Shown: one piece after another, positions 7,138-14,767 of the stretch | Position numbering within the stretch: the stretch's first letter is position 1 | Layout: each line of letters opens with the position of its first letter | Source: Mesorhizobium_B sp963522145 | GTDB taxonomy: Bacteria > Pseudomonadota > Alphaproteobacteria > Rhizobiales > Rhizobiaceae | Reading direction: 5' to 3' | Length of the DNA: 64,000 bases | Assembly (NCBI GenBank): GCA_963522145.1 | Contig: CAUQXI010000001.1 | Coordinates: 248,001-312,000 of the forward strand | Notes under the pieces: generated by a model | The model's input: the letters and a program-made list of their open reading frames with translations, nothing else | Databases searched by the model: none | Told to the model about the DNA's origin: nothing | Made by a program: the position numbers and the translations under genes

Positions 7138-7929
7138 TCAGCCTAACGTTAAAACGGGATCAGACTTCTGAGCGTCCTCCGCCCGTCTTTTGATGATCTC
7201 CGACACGATCGGGTCCACGAACTCGTCATTCAGGCGGTGAACGTGAGCGGCGCGGAGTACTTGGCGCAGCCCCATGCCTGCCGGGCAGGGGCGCATCACC
7301 ACTGTCGTGCTGGCCGGTCCCCATTCCGTCATTACGGTAGCGAGCCCGCTGAGCGTCGGCGTGGACAAAGGTTCCCATCGAAGGACCAGAAGCGAAGGCT
7401 CTCGTGCATCGCCCTCGTTGAGAGCGATGAAGAAAAGATGGTTCAGCCGTTCCACGATGAAGCCGCGATGATCACCCTTGGCATAGGACCAGAAGGCGCC
7501 CTCGCGCTCCGCAAGGCCGGTCAGCCGCCGGAACGTCACCGCATTCTCCTCGCGGCGCACGATCGTGATCGAGCAGATCACCATCGCCGGCTCGCGGGGC
7601 ACGGCGAAGAAGGTGTAATAATAGCCTGACTCCAGGGTCGGCACGGGTCGCGCAAAGCGGTCCAGAAGCTCGGAGCGATCGTCGAAGGTCAGGTCGTGCC
7701 GCTCCGGGATCGCTGCGGCGGGCGGCGCATAGAGTGCGCTTTCCGTGACGCCGAAAAACGCGCAGATGCGCTCTGCGGTACGCTTGTGTGGCAGCCCCTT
7801 CGCTTCCAGGTAGCGTTCGAACTGGCTGCGATTGATGCCGATGCCGCGGCAGGCTTGGCTGACGCCCATATGCCGCTCGGCACACAGACGGCGCAGATTG
7901 GATGCAAGGTTGGTGCGCAGATCAGCCAT
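7138..7929 (-). CDS. XRE-family transcriptional regulator with large C-terminal domain
   Basis: A 263-residue protein. Residues 1-65 form a Cro/CI-type helix-turn-helix (LASNLRRLCAERHMGVSQ, then INRSQFERYLEAKGLPHKRT). The remaining 200 residues form an unassigned domain (YYYTFFAVPREPAMVICSIT; GDHRGFIVERLNHLFFIAL) that could sense a ligand. ATG 7929 is chosen because AGGAAC lies 7 bases upstream; ATG 7968 has poorer spacing. It is on the same strand as, and 223 bases upstream of, the peptide-sagB unit, with palindromes between, so it may control that unit. Its target is not shown by sequence. Confidence 0.75.
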   Translation of the reverse strand: MADLRTNLASNLRRLCAERHMGVSQACRGIGINRSQFERYLEAKGLPHKRTAERICAFFGVTESALYAPPAAAIPERHDLTFDDRSELLDRFARPVPTLESGYYYTFFAVPREPAMVICSITIVRREENAVTFRRLTGLAEREGAFWSYAKGDHRGFIVERLNHLFFIALNEGDAREPSLLVLRWEPLSTPTLSGLATVMTEWGPASTTVVMRPCPAGMGLRQVLRAAHVHRLNDEFVDPIVSEIIKRRAEDAQKSDPVLTLG

Positions 7930-8137
7930 CGTGTTCCTGCTTGCCGGAAGCGTGGGAGCGTTATCCATTCCCGGCGCCTGCCGCGACCATCTGGCGGCGA
8001 GCAAAGGCTTAAAACAGCGCAACATCTTCCGCGACCCTTAATGGGGCCGCACTGGACTTTTTAAACCAGCTTGTTGCAAAACGCGGCCGGAGGGGTTCGG
8101 CCCGCTCCCTCGATCCTTCTGCTTCACGAGGAAGCGT

Positions 8138-8494
8138 ATGCCATCGCCATTCTCCGCGGATGAGAAGCTCGCGGCCATGCTCGCCCATGACGTGGTGCCC
8201 AACCCGCTTCGGGCTGTCCTTCAGGCCGCCAGGGAGGGCTCGGATATCGGCAGATGCGATCTTTCCGACCCCCTGGTCTTCCGTGCGCAGGTGAAGCGCA
8301 TGGCGACGTTGTTTCATGCGCTCTACGGCTCTGATGCTTCGGCGCAGGCGCGCAAGGTCGCCGAGCGCTTCGACAACAATACTTTCGCCCGCATGGTGAC
8401 CGCTGCGGTGGAACGGGACGCGCGAGCGGAGGAGCGCGAGAGCGCGGCCGCCGAAGCGGACTTCGATCGGTTGGCCGGCGGAGCTTCGAGCTGA
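8138..8494 (+). CDS. hypothetical protein, 118 residues
   Basis: A mostly helical, soluble-looking protein with no recognised motif. It starts MPSPFSADEKLAAMLAHD and ends with an Ala/Glu-rich helix (RDARAEERESAAAEADFDRL). Third codon positions are strongly GC-biased, which supports coding in this frame over the longer antisense frame on the other strand. TTCACGAGGAAGCGT before the ATG supplies a GAGGA ribosome site. It is divergent from the XRE regulator gene. Confidence 0.6.
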   Translation: MPSPFSADEKLAAMLAHDVVPNPLRAVLQAAREGSDIGRCDLSDPLVFRAQVKRMATLFHALYGSDASAQARKVAERFDNNTFARMVTAAVERDARAEERESAAAEADFDRLAGGASS

Positions 8495-8687
8495 TCGAGG
8501 CGTCCGAAGCCCGATACACGCCGCGCGTTCGACGCTTGGCCCCTCGCCATCGCTTCTTCCCATAATGCTTCGCGCCAAGGCAGTTGCCCGTATCCGGACG
8601 CTTGGATAGGAAGAAGCGGCTTGTGCTTTTTCACGCCGTTCCGCCCGCAGGGCTGTTCTGCAAACCGGTCTACCCGTCCCAGCTTTC

Positions 8688-11102
8688 ATGCCTCACAATC
8701 GCTTCGCTTCATTCGATCCCGCTGCTCCTGATCGCCATCTGCCGTTGGGCAGGCTCGCGGGGATCATGGGAGTGTTCGGCCTGATCCTGATCGTTCTCGT
8801 ATCGGTCATGCTGGCATGGAACGAGTATGGGCGGCAGGTCGCTCAGGCGCGGCGCGACATCGATGCGGCCGCCTTTTCGCTCGCCGACCATGCGGGCCGG
8901 CTGTTCGAGTCCGCCGATGTGGTGCTGAGAGGCGCGCCTGCCCTGCTCGGGGAGCGCGGGTGGGACGAGATCGCGGCAGACGCCGCGCTCCAGGCCCAGT
9001 TCAGGGAATTCGCCCGGTCACTGCCTTATGTGGATGATGTCTGGCTCAACGATCAAACCGGGCAGCTTCGCCTGACAAGCTTCACCTTTCCGGCGCCAGC
9101 TTCGAATGCGGCCGACCGCGATGCCTTCAAGGCGCAGATCGAGCCCACCGACCGCCTGTTCGTGGGCGAGCGCATCATCGGAAAGGTGACGGGGCGCCCC
9201 ACGTTCCTGCTTGCGCGCCGCTTGTCGGAAAGAAGCGGCGCGTTTCGCGGAATGGTGTCGGCAACTGCCGATCTCGGGTACTTCAACGATTACTGGGGCC
9301 GGGTCGAGCTTCCGCTCGACACTCGGGTGCGTCTCCTGCGCACCGGTGCGTTGGACGTGCTCGCGCAGCATCCGGCCCCGGCCGGGGGCGTATCGTTCGC
9401 ACCTTTCGATGCGCAACTGCTCCGTGCGGCGCTCGCCAAGGAGCCGGAGGAAGGCGAGGTGGAGCTGCCGGCCTTTGAGGGCGATGCGCCGCGCATCCTC
9501 GCCTACCGGAAAGTGGGAGAGCTGCCGCTGCTCGTCACGGTCGGCGTGTCGCGCGGTGCGATCACGAGTGCATGGCGGCAGTCGCTGCTCACTTACATGC
9601 CGGTCGAGATCGCAGCGTTCCTGGCGCTCCTCGCGCTGACGGTCGCGGCGTTCCGCCAGGCGCGGCGCGAGGCGGAGGTGAAGGAAGGGCTGGTTGCGGC
9701 GCGCGCGAACCTTGCTTCCATCAACAGTGAGCTAGAGGGGCGCGTGGCCGCCCGCACCGCTGAACTCAGCAACGAAACCGCGAGGCTCGACACGTTGAAC
9801 AAGGTCGGCCGCGCTCTGGCCTCCGAACTCGACGGCGAGCGTCTCTCACGCATCGTGATAGAGGCGGCTACACGTCTGGGCGGCGCGGGCTTCGGCGCGT
9901 TCTTCGAGCAGGCTCCGACAGAGGGAAAGGACGACAGCGCCGAACCCTGGCGCCTCACGGCGCTGTCCGGCGCGTCGCGAGAGGATTTCAAGCTCCTGGC
10001 GCTGCCTGCCATCGGTGAGCTTTTCTCCGCCGCTCGGGCCGCCGAACGCCTTCTTCGGTTCGACGATGTACGACAGGACTCCGATGCGGGCGCCCTAGAC
10101 TCCCTGGCGGAGCCTCCCCTGCAGATGCGTTCATGCCTTGTCGTGCCGGTGGTCGCACGATCGGGCGAGATCCTGGGCGGTCTCCTTCTCGGTCATTCCG
10201 CGACCGGCCGCTTCGGCGAACGCGAGGAGCTCCTGCTTGCTGGCTTTGCCGGGCAGACGGCGGTCGCGCTCGACAATGCGCGGCTGTTCTCCGCTGCTTC
10301 GTGCGAGGTGACGGAGCGCCGCCAAGCGCAGGAGGAGCTGCGCGAATCGAACGAGGAAATCCAGCGCTACGCCTATATCGTCAGCCACGACCTGCGCGCG
10401 CCGCTGGTGAATGTCATGGGCTTCACGAGCGAGCTCGAAGCGAGCAAACCCGAAATCCTTGCGGCAGGCGCCAAGCCGGAAGACGACCCTTCCCGGAAGC
10501 AGGCAGAGCAGGATTTCGACGAGGCGCTTGGCTTCATCAAGGCCGCCATCTCCAAGATGGACCGGCTCATCAATGCCATCCTGAAGCTTTCCCGCGAGGG
10601 CCGGCGCAACTTCCGGCCCGAACTGCTAGACATGGGACAGCTGCTTCAAAGCCTGGCCGACGCCCAGCGCCACCAGGCGGACGAAAAGGACGCCGCCGTC
10701 GCCATCGCGCCGGATATGCCGGCGCTGGTCGCCGACCAGCTTGCGGTGGAGCAGATTTTCGGCAACCTGCTTGACAATGCCCTCAAATACCTGTCCCCCG
10801 AACGTGCCGGGCACATCGAGATCGGCGGCGAACGCATCGGTCCGGCGCGCCTGCGTTTCTGGGTGACGGATAATGGGCGCGGCATCGCGCCGGAAGACCA
10901 TGGCCGGGTCTTCGAGCTGTTTCGTCGCTCGGGGCGCCAGGATGTGGCGGGGGAAGGCATCGGGCTGGCCCATGTCAAGGCGCTGGTGCGCTCCATGGGA
11001 GGGGCGATCTCGGTTTCTTCCGAACTTGGAACGGGGACGACCTTCATCGTGACGCTGCCGGCGGCACCGTTGCGGCAGAACACAATGATCGCAGCCGAAT
11101 AG
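8688..11102 (+). CDS. membrane sensor histidine kinase (periplasmic PDC/Cache-like domain, GAF, HisKA, HATPase)
   Basis: An 804-residue kinase. A first membrane helix (about 26-46, GVFGLILIVLVSVMLAW) is followed by a periplasmic Cache-like domain (about 50-300) and a second helix (VEIAAFLALLALTVAAF, about 308-325). A coiled coil leads to a GAF domain (about 375-540). The HisKA domain has the phospho-acceptor His567 in VSHDLRAPLVN. The catalytic domain has the N box NLLDNALKYL, G1 DNGRGIAP and G2 GEGIGLAHVKAL. It directly abuts the response regulator gene at 11103, which is its likely partner. The ligand of the Cache domain is unknown. Confidence 0.88.
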   Translation: MPHNRFASFDPAAPDRHLPLGRLAGIMGVFGLILIVLVSVMLAWNEYGRQVAQARRDIDAAAFSLADHAGRLFESADVVLRGAPALLGERGWDEIAADAALQAQFREFARSLPYVDDVWLNDQTGQLRLTSFTFPAPASNAADRDAFKAQIEPTDRLFVGERIIGKVTGRPTFLLARRLSERSGAFRGMVSATADLGYFNDYWGRVELPLDTRVRLLRTGALDVLAQHPAPAGGVSFAPFDAQLLRAALAKEPEEGEVELPAFEGDAPRILAYRKVGELPLLVTVGVSRGAITSAWRQSLLTYMPVEIAAFLALLALTVAAFRQARREAEVKEGLVAARANLASINSELEGRVAARTAELSNETARLDTLNKVGRALASELDGERLSRIVIEAATRLGGAGFGAFFEQAPTEGKDDSAEPWRLTALSGASREDFKLLALPAIGELFSAARAAERLLRFDDVRQDSDAGALDSLAEPPLQMRSCLVVPVVARSGEILGGLLLGHSATGRFGEREELLLAGFAGQTAVALDNARLFSAASCEVTERRQAQEELRESNEEIQRYAYIVSHDLRAPLVNVMGFTSELEASKPEILAAGAKPEDDPSRKQAEQDFDEALGFIKAAISKMDRLINAILKLSREGRRNFRPELLDMGQLLQSLADAQRHQADEKDAAVAIAPDMPALVADQLAVEQIFGNLLDNALKYLSPERAGHIEIGGERIGPARLRFWVTDNGRGIAPEDHGRVFELFRRSGRQDVAGEGIGLAHVKALVRSMGGAISVSSELGTGTTFIVTLPAAPLRQNTMIAAE

Positions 11103-11552
11103 ATGGCGGAGGTGCCAGTGTATCCAGTCAGCATCGTGATGATCGAGGATGACGAGGGTCATGCGCGGCTCATCGAACGCAACATTCGGCGCGCCGGCGT
11201 CAACAATCCCATCGATCAGTTCCGCGACGGCAAGTCGGCGCTCACCCATCTTCTGGGCGAGGACGGTTCTGGCGAACCAAGCTCGAAGAGGCACCAACTC
11301 GTGCTGCTCGACCTCAACCTGCCCGACATGAGCGGCATCGACATCCTGGCCAGGATCAAGGCCAACGAGCATACGCGCCGCTCGCCCGTGGTGGTGCTGA
11401 CCACCACCGACGATCAGCGCGAAATCCAGCGCTGCTATGATCTTGGCGCCAATGTCTACATCACCAAGCCCGTGAACTATGAGGGCTTCGCCAACGCGAT
11501 CCGCCAGCTCGGCCTGTTCTTCACGGTCATGCAGGTGCCAGAAAACGGCTGA
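11103..11552 (+). CDS. single-domain response regulator (Rcp1-like)
   Basis: A 149-residue stand-alone receiver. Asp16/Asp17 form the acidic pocket (MIEDDEGHA), Asp70 is the phospho-acceptor (VLLDLNLPD), the switch Thr is in VVLTTTDDQ, and the conserved Lys is in YITKPVNY. The insertion around residues 52-64 (GEDGSGEPSSKRH) is typical of Rcp1-type regulators that pair with GAF/phytochrome-like kinases. It begins directly after the kinase stop codon. Lacking an output domain, it probably acts by protein contact or in a phosphorelay with the downstream REC-kinase. Confidence 0.88.
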   Translation: MAEVPVYPVSIVMIEDDEGHARLIERNIRRAGVNNPIDQFRDGKSALTHLLGEDGSGEPSSKRHQLVLLDLNLPDMSGIDILARIKANEHTRRSPVVVLTTTDDQREIQRCYDLGANVYITKPVNYEGFANAIRQLGLFFTVMQVPENG

Positions 11553-11578
11553 AGAAAACGGCTGATGAAAACGGCTGA
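11540..11578 (+). repeat. three tandem copies of a 13-base unit at the end of the response regulator
   Basis: GAAAACGGCTGA plus one variable base is repeated three times in succession (last bases A, T, C). The first copy encodes the C-terminal Glu-Asn-Gly and stop codon of the response regulator; the other two are untranslated. The 13-base unit shifts frame at each copy, so a slippage change here would alter the regulator C-terminus or the spacing to the next gene. Confidence 0.75.
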
Positions 11579-11590
11579 CGGATACCCTTG

Positions 11591-12622
11591 ATGGGCGAGC
11601 CCACGCGCGTCCTTTACATCGATGACGATCCCGGCTTGGCCCGGCTCGTGCGCCGCACGCTGGAAGCGGCGGGGCATGCGATGGAGCACGCCGTTTCGGG
11701 CGAGGAGGGGCTCCTGCGCGTCGCCGCAGGCGGCATCGACGTCGTGGCGCTCGACCATCATCTTCCCGGCCAGACCGGTCTTGACGTGCTGACCAGCCTT
11801 CGCGCGCACGAGAATCCGCCGCCGGTGATCTATGTGACCGGCTCGGAAGACAGCCGCGTGGCGATTGCGGCGCTCAAGGCCGGAGCGGCCGATTACGTGC
11901 TCAAGGATGTTTCGGGCCATTTTCGCGACCTCCTCGTGGAGGCTGTTTCGGCAGCCGTGGAAGGCGACCGGCTCCGTCGCGCCAAGGAAGCCGCCGATCA
12001 CGAAGTCCGCGAAGCGCGCGACCGTGCGGAACTCCTGCTCAAGGAGGTCAATCACCGCGTCGCCAATTCGCTGAGCCTTGTTTCGGCACTGACGCGCATG
12101 CAGATGAACCAGGTCACCGACCCCGCGGCAAAGGCGGCGCTGGCTGAAACACAGGCGCGCATCAATGCGGTGGCCGGTGTTCATCGCCGGCTTTACACCT
12201 CGCCGGACGTTCATGCCGTCGATATCGGCGCCTATCTCGCAAGCCTGATCGAGGAACTGGAAGCGTCGATGCGCTCGGCGGGCCGTGAGCATTCGATCGC
12301 ACTCGAATCCGAGCCGATCCTCGTGCCCACGGACAAGGCTGTATCGATTGGGGTAATCGTCACGGAGCTCGTCACCAACGCCTTCAAATACGCTTATCCC
12401 GACGGCACCAAGGGCGAGATCCGCGTGCGGATCGCCTCGCATGAGAACCAAGCCGAGCTGTCGGTGGAAGACGGTGGCGTTGGCTGGAAAGGCGAAGGGC
12501 CGACGCAAGGAACCGGCTTGGGCACGCGTATCGTCCAAGCCATGGCCCGCAATCTTCATGCAGCGGTCGCCTTCGATCCCCATTTTCGTGGGACTCGCGC
12601 GCAGGTGCTGTTTCCGCTTTGA
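11591..12622 (+). CDS. receiver domain fused to HisKA_2/HWE-type histidine kinase
   Basis: A 343-residue soluble protein. Residues 1-120 are a receiver (acid pair in YIDDDPG, phospho-acceptor Asp55 in VALDHHLPG, Lys in YVLKDVSG). Residues 145-343 are a HisKA_2 kinase with His155 in KEVNHRVANSLSL, N box VTELVTNAFKYAYPDG and G box GTGLGTRIVQAMARNL. This reversed REC-kinase order suits a relay that receives phosphate from the upstream kinase and passes it on. HWE/HisKA_2 kinases are frequent in alphaproteobacteria, where several act in the general stress response. It overlaps the alanine racemase start by four bases (TTGA). Confidence 0.87.
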   Translation: MGEPTRVLYIDDDPGLARLVRRTLEAAGHAMEHAVSGEEGLLRVAAGGIDVVALDHHLPGQTGLDVLTSLRAHENPPPVIYVTGSEDSRVAIAALKAGAADYVLKDVSGHFRDLLVEAVSAAVEGDRLRRAKEAADHEVREARDRAELLLKEVNHRVANSLSLVSALTRMQMNQVTDPAAKAALAETQARINAVAGVHRRLYTSPDVHAVDIGAYLASLIEELEASMRSAGREHSIALESEPILVPTDKAVSIGVIVTELVTNAFKYAYPDGTKGEIRVRIASHENQAELSVEDGGVGWKGEGPTQGTGLGTRIVQAMARNLHAAVAFDPHFRGTRAQVLFPL

Positions 12623-13719
12623 GCGCTGATCTGGAGACGGGTGAGGGCGAAGCGGGGGGGATCCTCGAAATCGATCTCGGCGCCATCCGCCGGAACTATC
12701 GCCTGCTTCGCCGCCAGTCGGGACGCGCCGAGTGCGCGGCCTCGGTGAAGGCCGATGCCTATGGCCTGGGCGCCGTGCCGATCGTTCAGGCCCTGGCACG
12801 GGAAGGCTGCCGCAGCTTCTTTGTCGCGCATCTGGCCGAAGCGCGCGCCCTGCTGCCCCATCTTCCTCCTGAGGCCAGCGTTTTCGTTCTCAACGGTTTG
12901 GTGGCGGGCGCGGAAGACGCGGCGCTCGAACCGCGCATCGTGCCAGTCTTGAACAGTCTGGCTCAGGTTGCAGCCTGGCAGCGCGCCGCAGCTCTCGTTC
13001 AGCGGCGATTGCCGGCGGCGCTGCATGTGGATACGGGCATGTCACGGCTGGGGCTTTCGCCGGACGAGGCGCTCGGGCTTTCTTCCCGTCTCGATGCTAT
13101 CGACCTGCGCCTCATCATGAGCCACCTGTCCACGGCTGAGGACGCAGCGGCGTCTTCCAACCGCCGGGAGCTTGAACTCTTCAGCCGCGTGCGCGAGGGC
13201 TTTCCCGGCGTTGCCGCCTCGTTCGCGAACTCTTCGGGCATTTTCCTCGACGAGACATTCCGGTTCGAACAGACCCGCACTGGCGCGGCTCTTTACGGCA
13301 TCAACCCGACGCCTGACCGACCTAATCCGATGCAGCCCGTGCTGCGCCTGCTCGCCCGCGTGATCCAGACGCGCAGCATCGCGCCGGGCACGCCGGTGGG
13401 TTACGGCGGCGCGTTCCGTGCCGAGCAGCCCATGCGGGTCGCAACACTCGGCGTCGGCTATGGCGATGGCTGGCCGCGCCGCGCGCGCCTGCCGGCCTTC
13501 TGGAACAATCTCGCTTTGCCGGTGATCGGTCGCGTTTCGATGGATACGATGGTGCTGGACGTCTCCGCCGCGCCGCCCGGCGCGATCCAGCCTGGTGCGC
13601 TGGTGGAGCTTCTCAATGCTCGGCAGACGCCCGACGAGCTGGCAGAGGCTACGGGCACGATCGGCTACGAAATCCTCACCAGCCTCGGCCGGCGCTTTTA
13701 TCGCCGCCTGCTGGATTGA
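12619..13719 (+). CDS. alr: alanine racemase
   Basis: A PLP enzyme that interconverts L- and D-alanine for peptidoglycan. It is 366 residues long. Lys44 in SVKADAYGLG binds PLP. The second catalytic base is the Tyr in GVGYGDGWPRR, and VGYGGAFRA, RVSMDTMVLDV and IGYEILTSLGRR are conserved C-terminal blocks. The predicted start is a TTG that overlaps the stop of the REC-kinase gene, so expression follows that operon. The first 12 residues (Glu/Gly-rich) are not part of the fold; no internal ATG gives a better start. Confidence 0.93.
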   Translation: MSADLETGEGEAGGILEIDLGAIRRNYRLLRRQSGRAECAASVKADAYGLGAVPIVQALAREGCRSFFVAHLAEARALLPHLPPEASVFVLNGLVAGAEDAALEPRIVPVLNSLAQVAAWQRAAALVQRRLPAALHVDTGMSRLGLSPDEALGLSSRLDAIDLRLIMSHLSTAEDAAASSNRRELELFSRVREGFPGVAASFANSSGIFLDETFRFEQTRTGAALYGINPTPDRPNPMQPVLRLLARVIQTRSIAPGTPVGYGGAFRAEQPMRVATLGVGYGDGWPRRARLPAFWNNLALPVIGRVSMDTMVLDVSAAPPGAIQPGALVELLNARQTPDELAEATGTIGYEILTSLGRRFYRRLLD

Positions 13720-13727
13720 TGCCGGTT

Positions 13728-14621
13728 TCAGGCGAACAAAGCGCGGTCCCGCTCCACTGCCGCGTTGATGAAGCTCGTGACGGCCTGCACCCGGCGCGAA
13801 AGGCGCATCGATTCGTGATAAACGAGCCAGTAGGCGCGGCGGATCGGCGGAAAGCCAGGCAGCGGCACGAGGTCGGGAAAGGCACGCGCGATAAAGGAGT
13901 GGAGGATGCCGATGCCGGCACCCGACCGCACCGCTTCCACCTGACCAAGCGCTGAAGAGATCGCGAAGCCGGAGGTCCAATCGACGCTGAACTCTGCGGC
14001 GTAGTCGAGCGAGGGGCTTGCGACGAGATCGGGCACGTAGCCAACCAGCCGGTGGGTGGCGAGTTCACTTCTGCCGGCGGGCAGCCCATGCGCTTCGGCA
14101 TAAGCGCGGGATGCGTAAAGCCCCAGCGCATAGTCTGTCAGCTTGCCCGCCACGAGCCGTCCTTCGACCGGCCGCTCCACCGTGATGGCAATGTCGGCCT
14201 CGCGGCGCGACAAGGAGAACGACAGCGGCACGGGCACGAGCTGGATGCGCAGGCCGGGATGCTCGGCGGTCAATTCGCCCAGACGGCGCGCCAGAAAGGC
14301 CGTCCCAAACCCGTCAGGCGCGCCGATGCGTATCGTCCCGGTGATCGCCTCATTCGTGCCGTCCACGGCTTCCCGCGCGGCGATCAGATCGGCCTCCATT
14401 CGCTCCACGACGTCGAGAAAGCGCTGGCCGGCAGGCGTCAGCTCACTGCCGGTGGTCAGGCGGCGGAAGAGCTTGGTATTCAGCGCCGCTTCAAGGCTCG
14501 CGATGCGGCGCGACACGGTGGCGTGGTTGAGTTCAAGCCGGCGCGCCGCGCCGAGGATCTGCCCGGCGCGCGCGACGCTCAGGAAAATGCGCGCATCGTC
14601 CCAGTTCAAGGAGCGTTCCAT
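13728..14621 (-). CDS. LysR-family transcriptional regulator
   Basis: A 297-residue regulator. Residues 1-62 are the winged helix (LNWDDARIFLSVARAGQILG, then LNHATVSRRIASLEAALN). Residues 90-295 are the periplasmic-binding-protein-like effector domain. It is divergent from mmsA with 146 bases between, and an ideal T-N11-A inverted repeat lies in that gap. The simplest reading is control of mmsA and itself. The effector is not evident; an intermediate of valine, inositol or propionate breakdown would fit the mmsA product. Confidence 0.88.
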   Translation of the reverse strand: MERSLNWDDARIFLSVARAGQILGAARRLELNHATVSRRIASLEAALNTKLFRRLTTGSELTPAGQRFLDVVERMEADLIAAREAVDGTNEAITGTIRIGAPDGFGTAFLARRLGELTAEHPGLRIQLVPVPLSFSLSRREADIAITVERPVEGRLVAGKLTDYALGLYASRAYAEAHGLPAGRSELATHRLVGYVPDLVASPSLDYAAEFSVDWTSGFAISSALGQVEAVRSGAGIGILHSFIARAFPDLVPLPGFPPIRRAYWLVYHESMRLSRRVQAVTSFINAAVERDRALFA

Positions 14622-14641
14622 CGCGACCTGCGTCCTGATCT

Positions 14642-14662
14642 TTGCGCAAGATCGTAACGCAA
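14642..14662. promoter_or_regulatory. LysR-type operator between the LysR gene and mmsA
   Basis: TTGCG at 14642-14646 and CGCAA at 14658-14662 are perfect inverted arms with exactly 11 bases between. This matches the LysR consensus T-N11-A. It lies 20 bases upstream of the lysR start codon and 105 bases upstream of mmsA, a normal position for the recognition site of a divergent regulator. Confidence 0.7.
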
Positions 14663-14767
14663 GCCGGTTCGTACTTCAATTTACGCACATCGGCTGGGCT
14701 CACTCTCGCATTGCCAAAGAATGGTGAGAGGAAGAAAACGACGCAGGTCAAACACGGGAGAGAAGCC

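Noticed and set aside
6947..7171. A 74-codon plus frame in the AT-rich island encoding a hydrophobic segment, a tempting immunity or toxin peptide
   Set aside because: No ribosome site, and the hydrophobicity is what T-rich DNA would give by chance. It also runs into the 3' end of the XRE gene. Conservation data could reopen it.
8009..8689. A 226-codon minus frame opposite the 118-residue hypothetical gene
   Set aside because: It overlaps the whole plus gene and its product is Arg/Ser/Pro-rich without a fold-like pattern, while the plus frame has better codon bias and a ribosome site.
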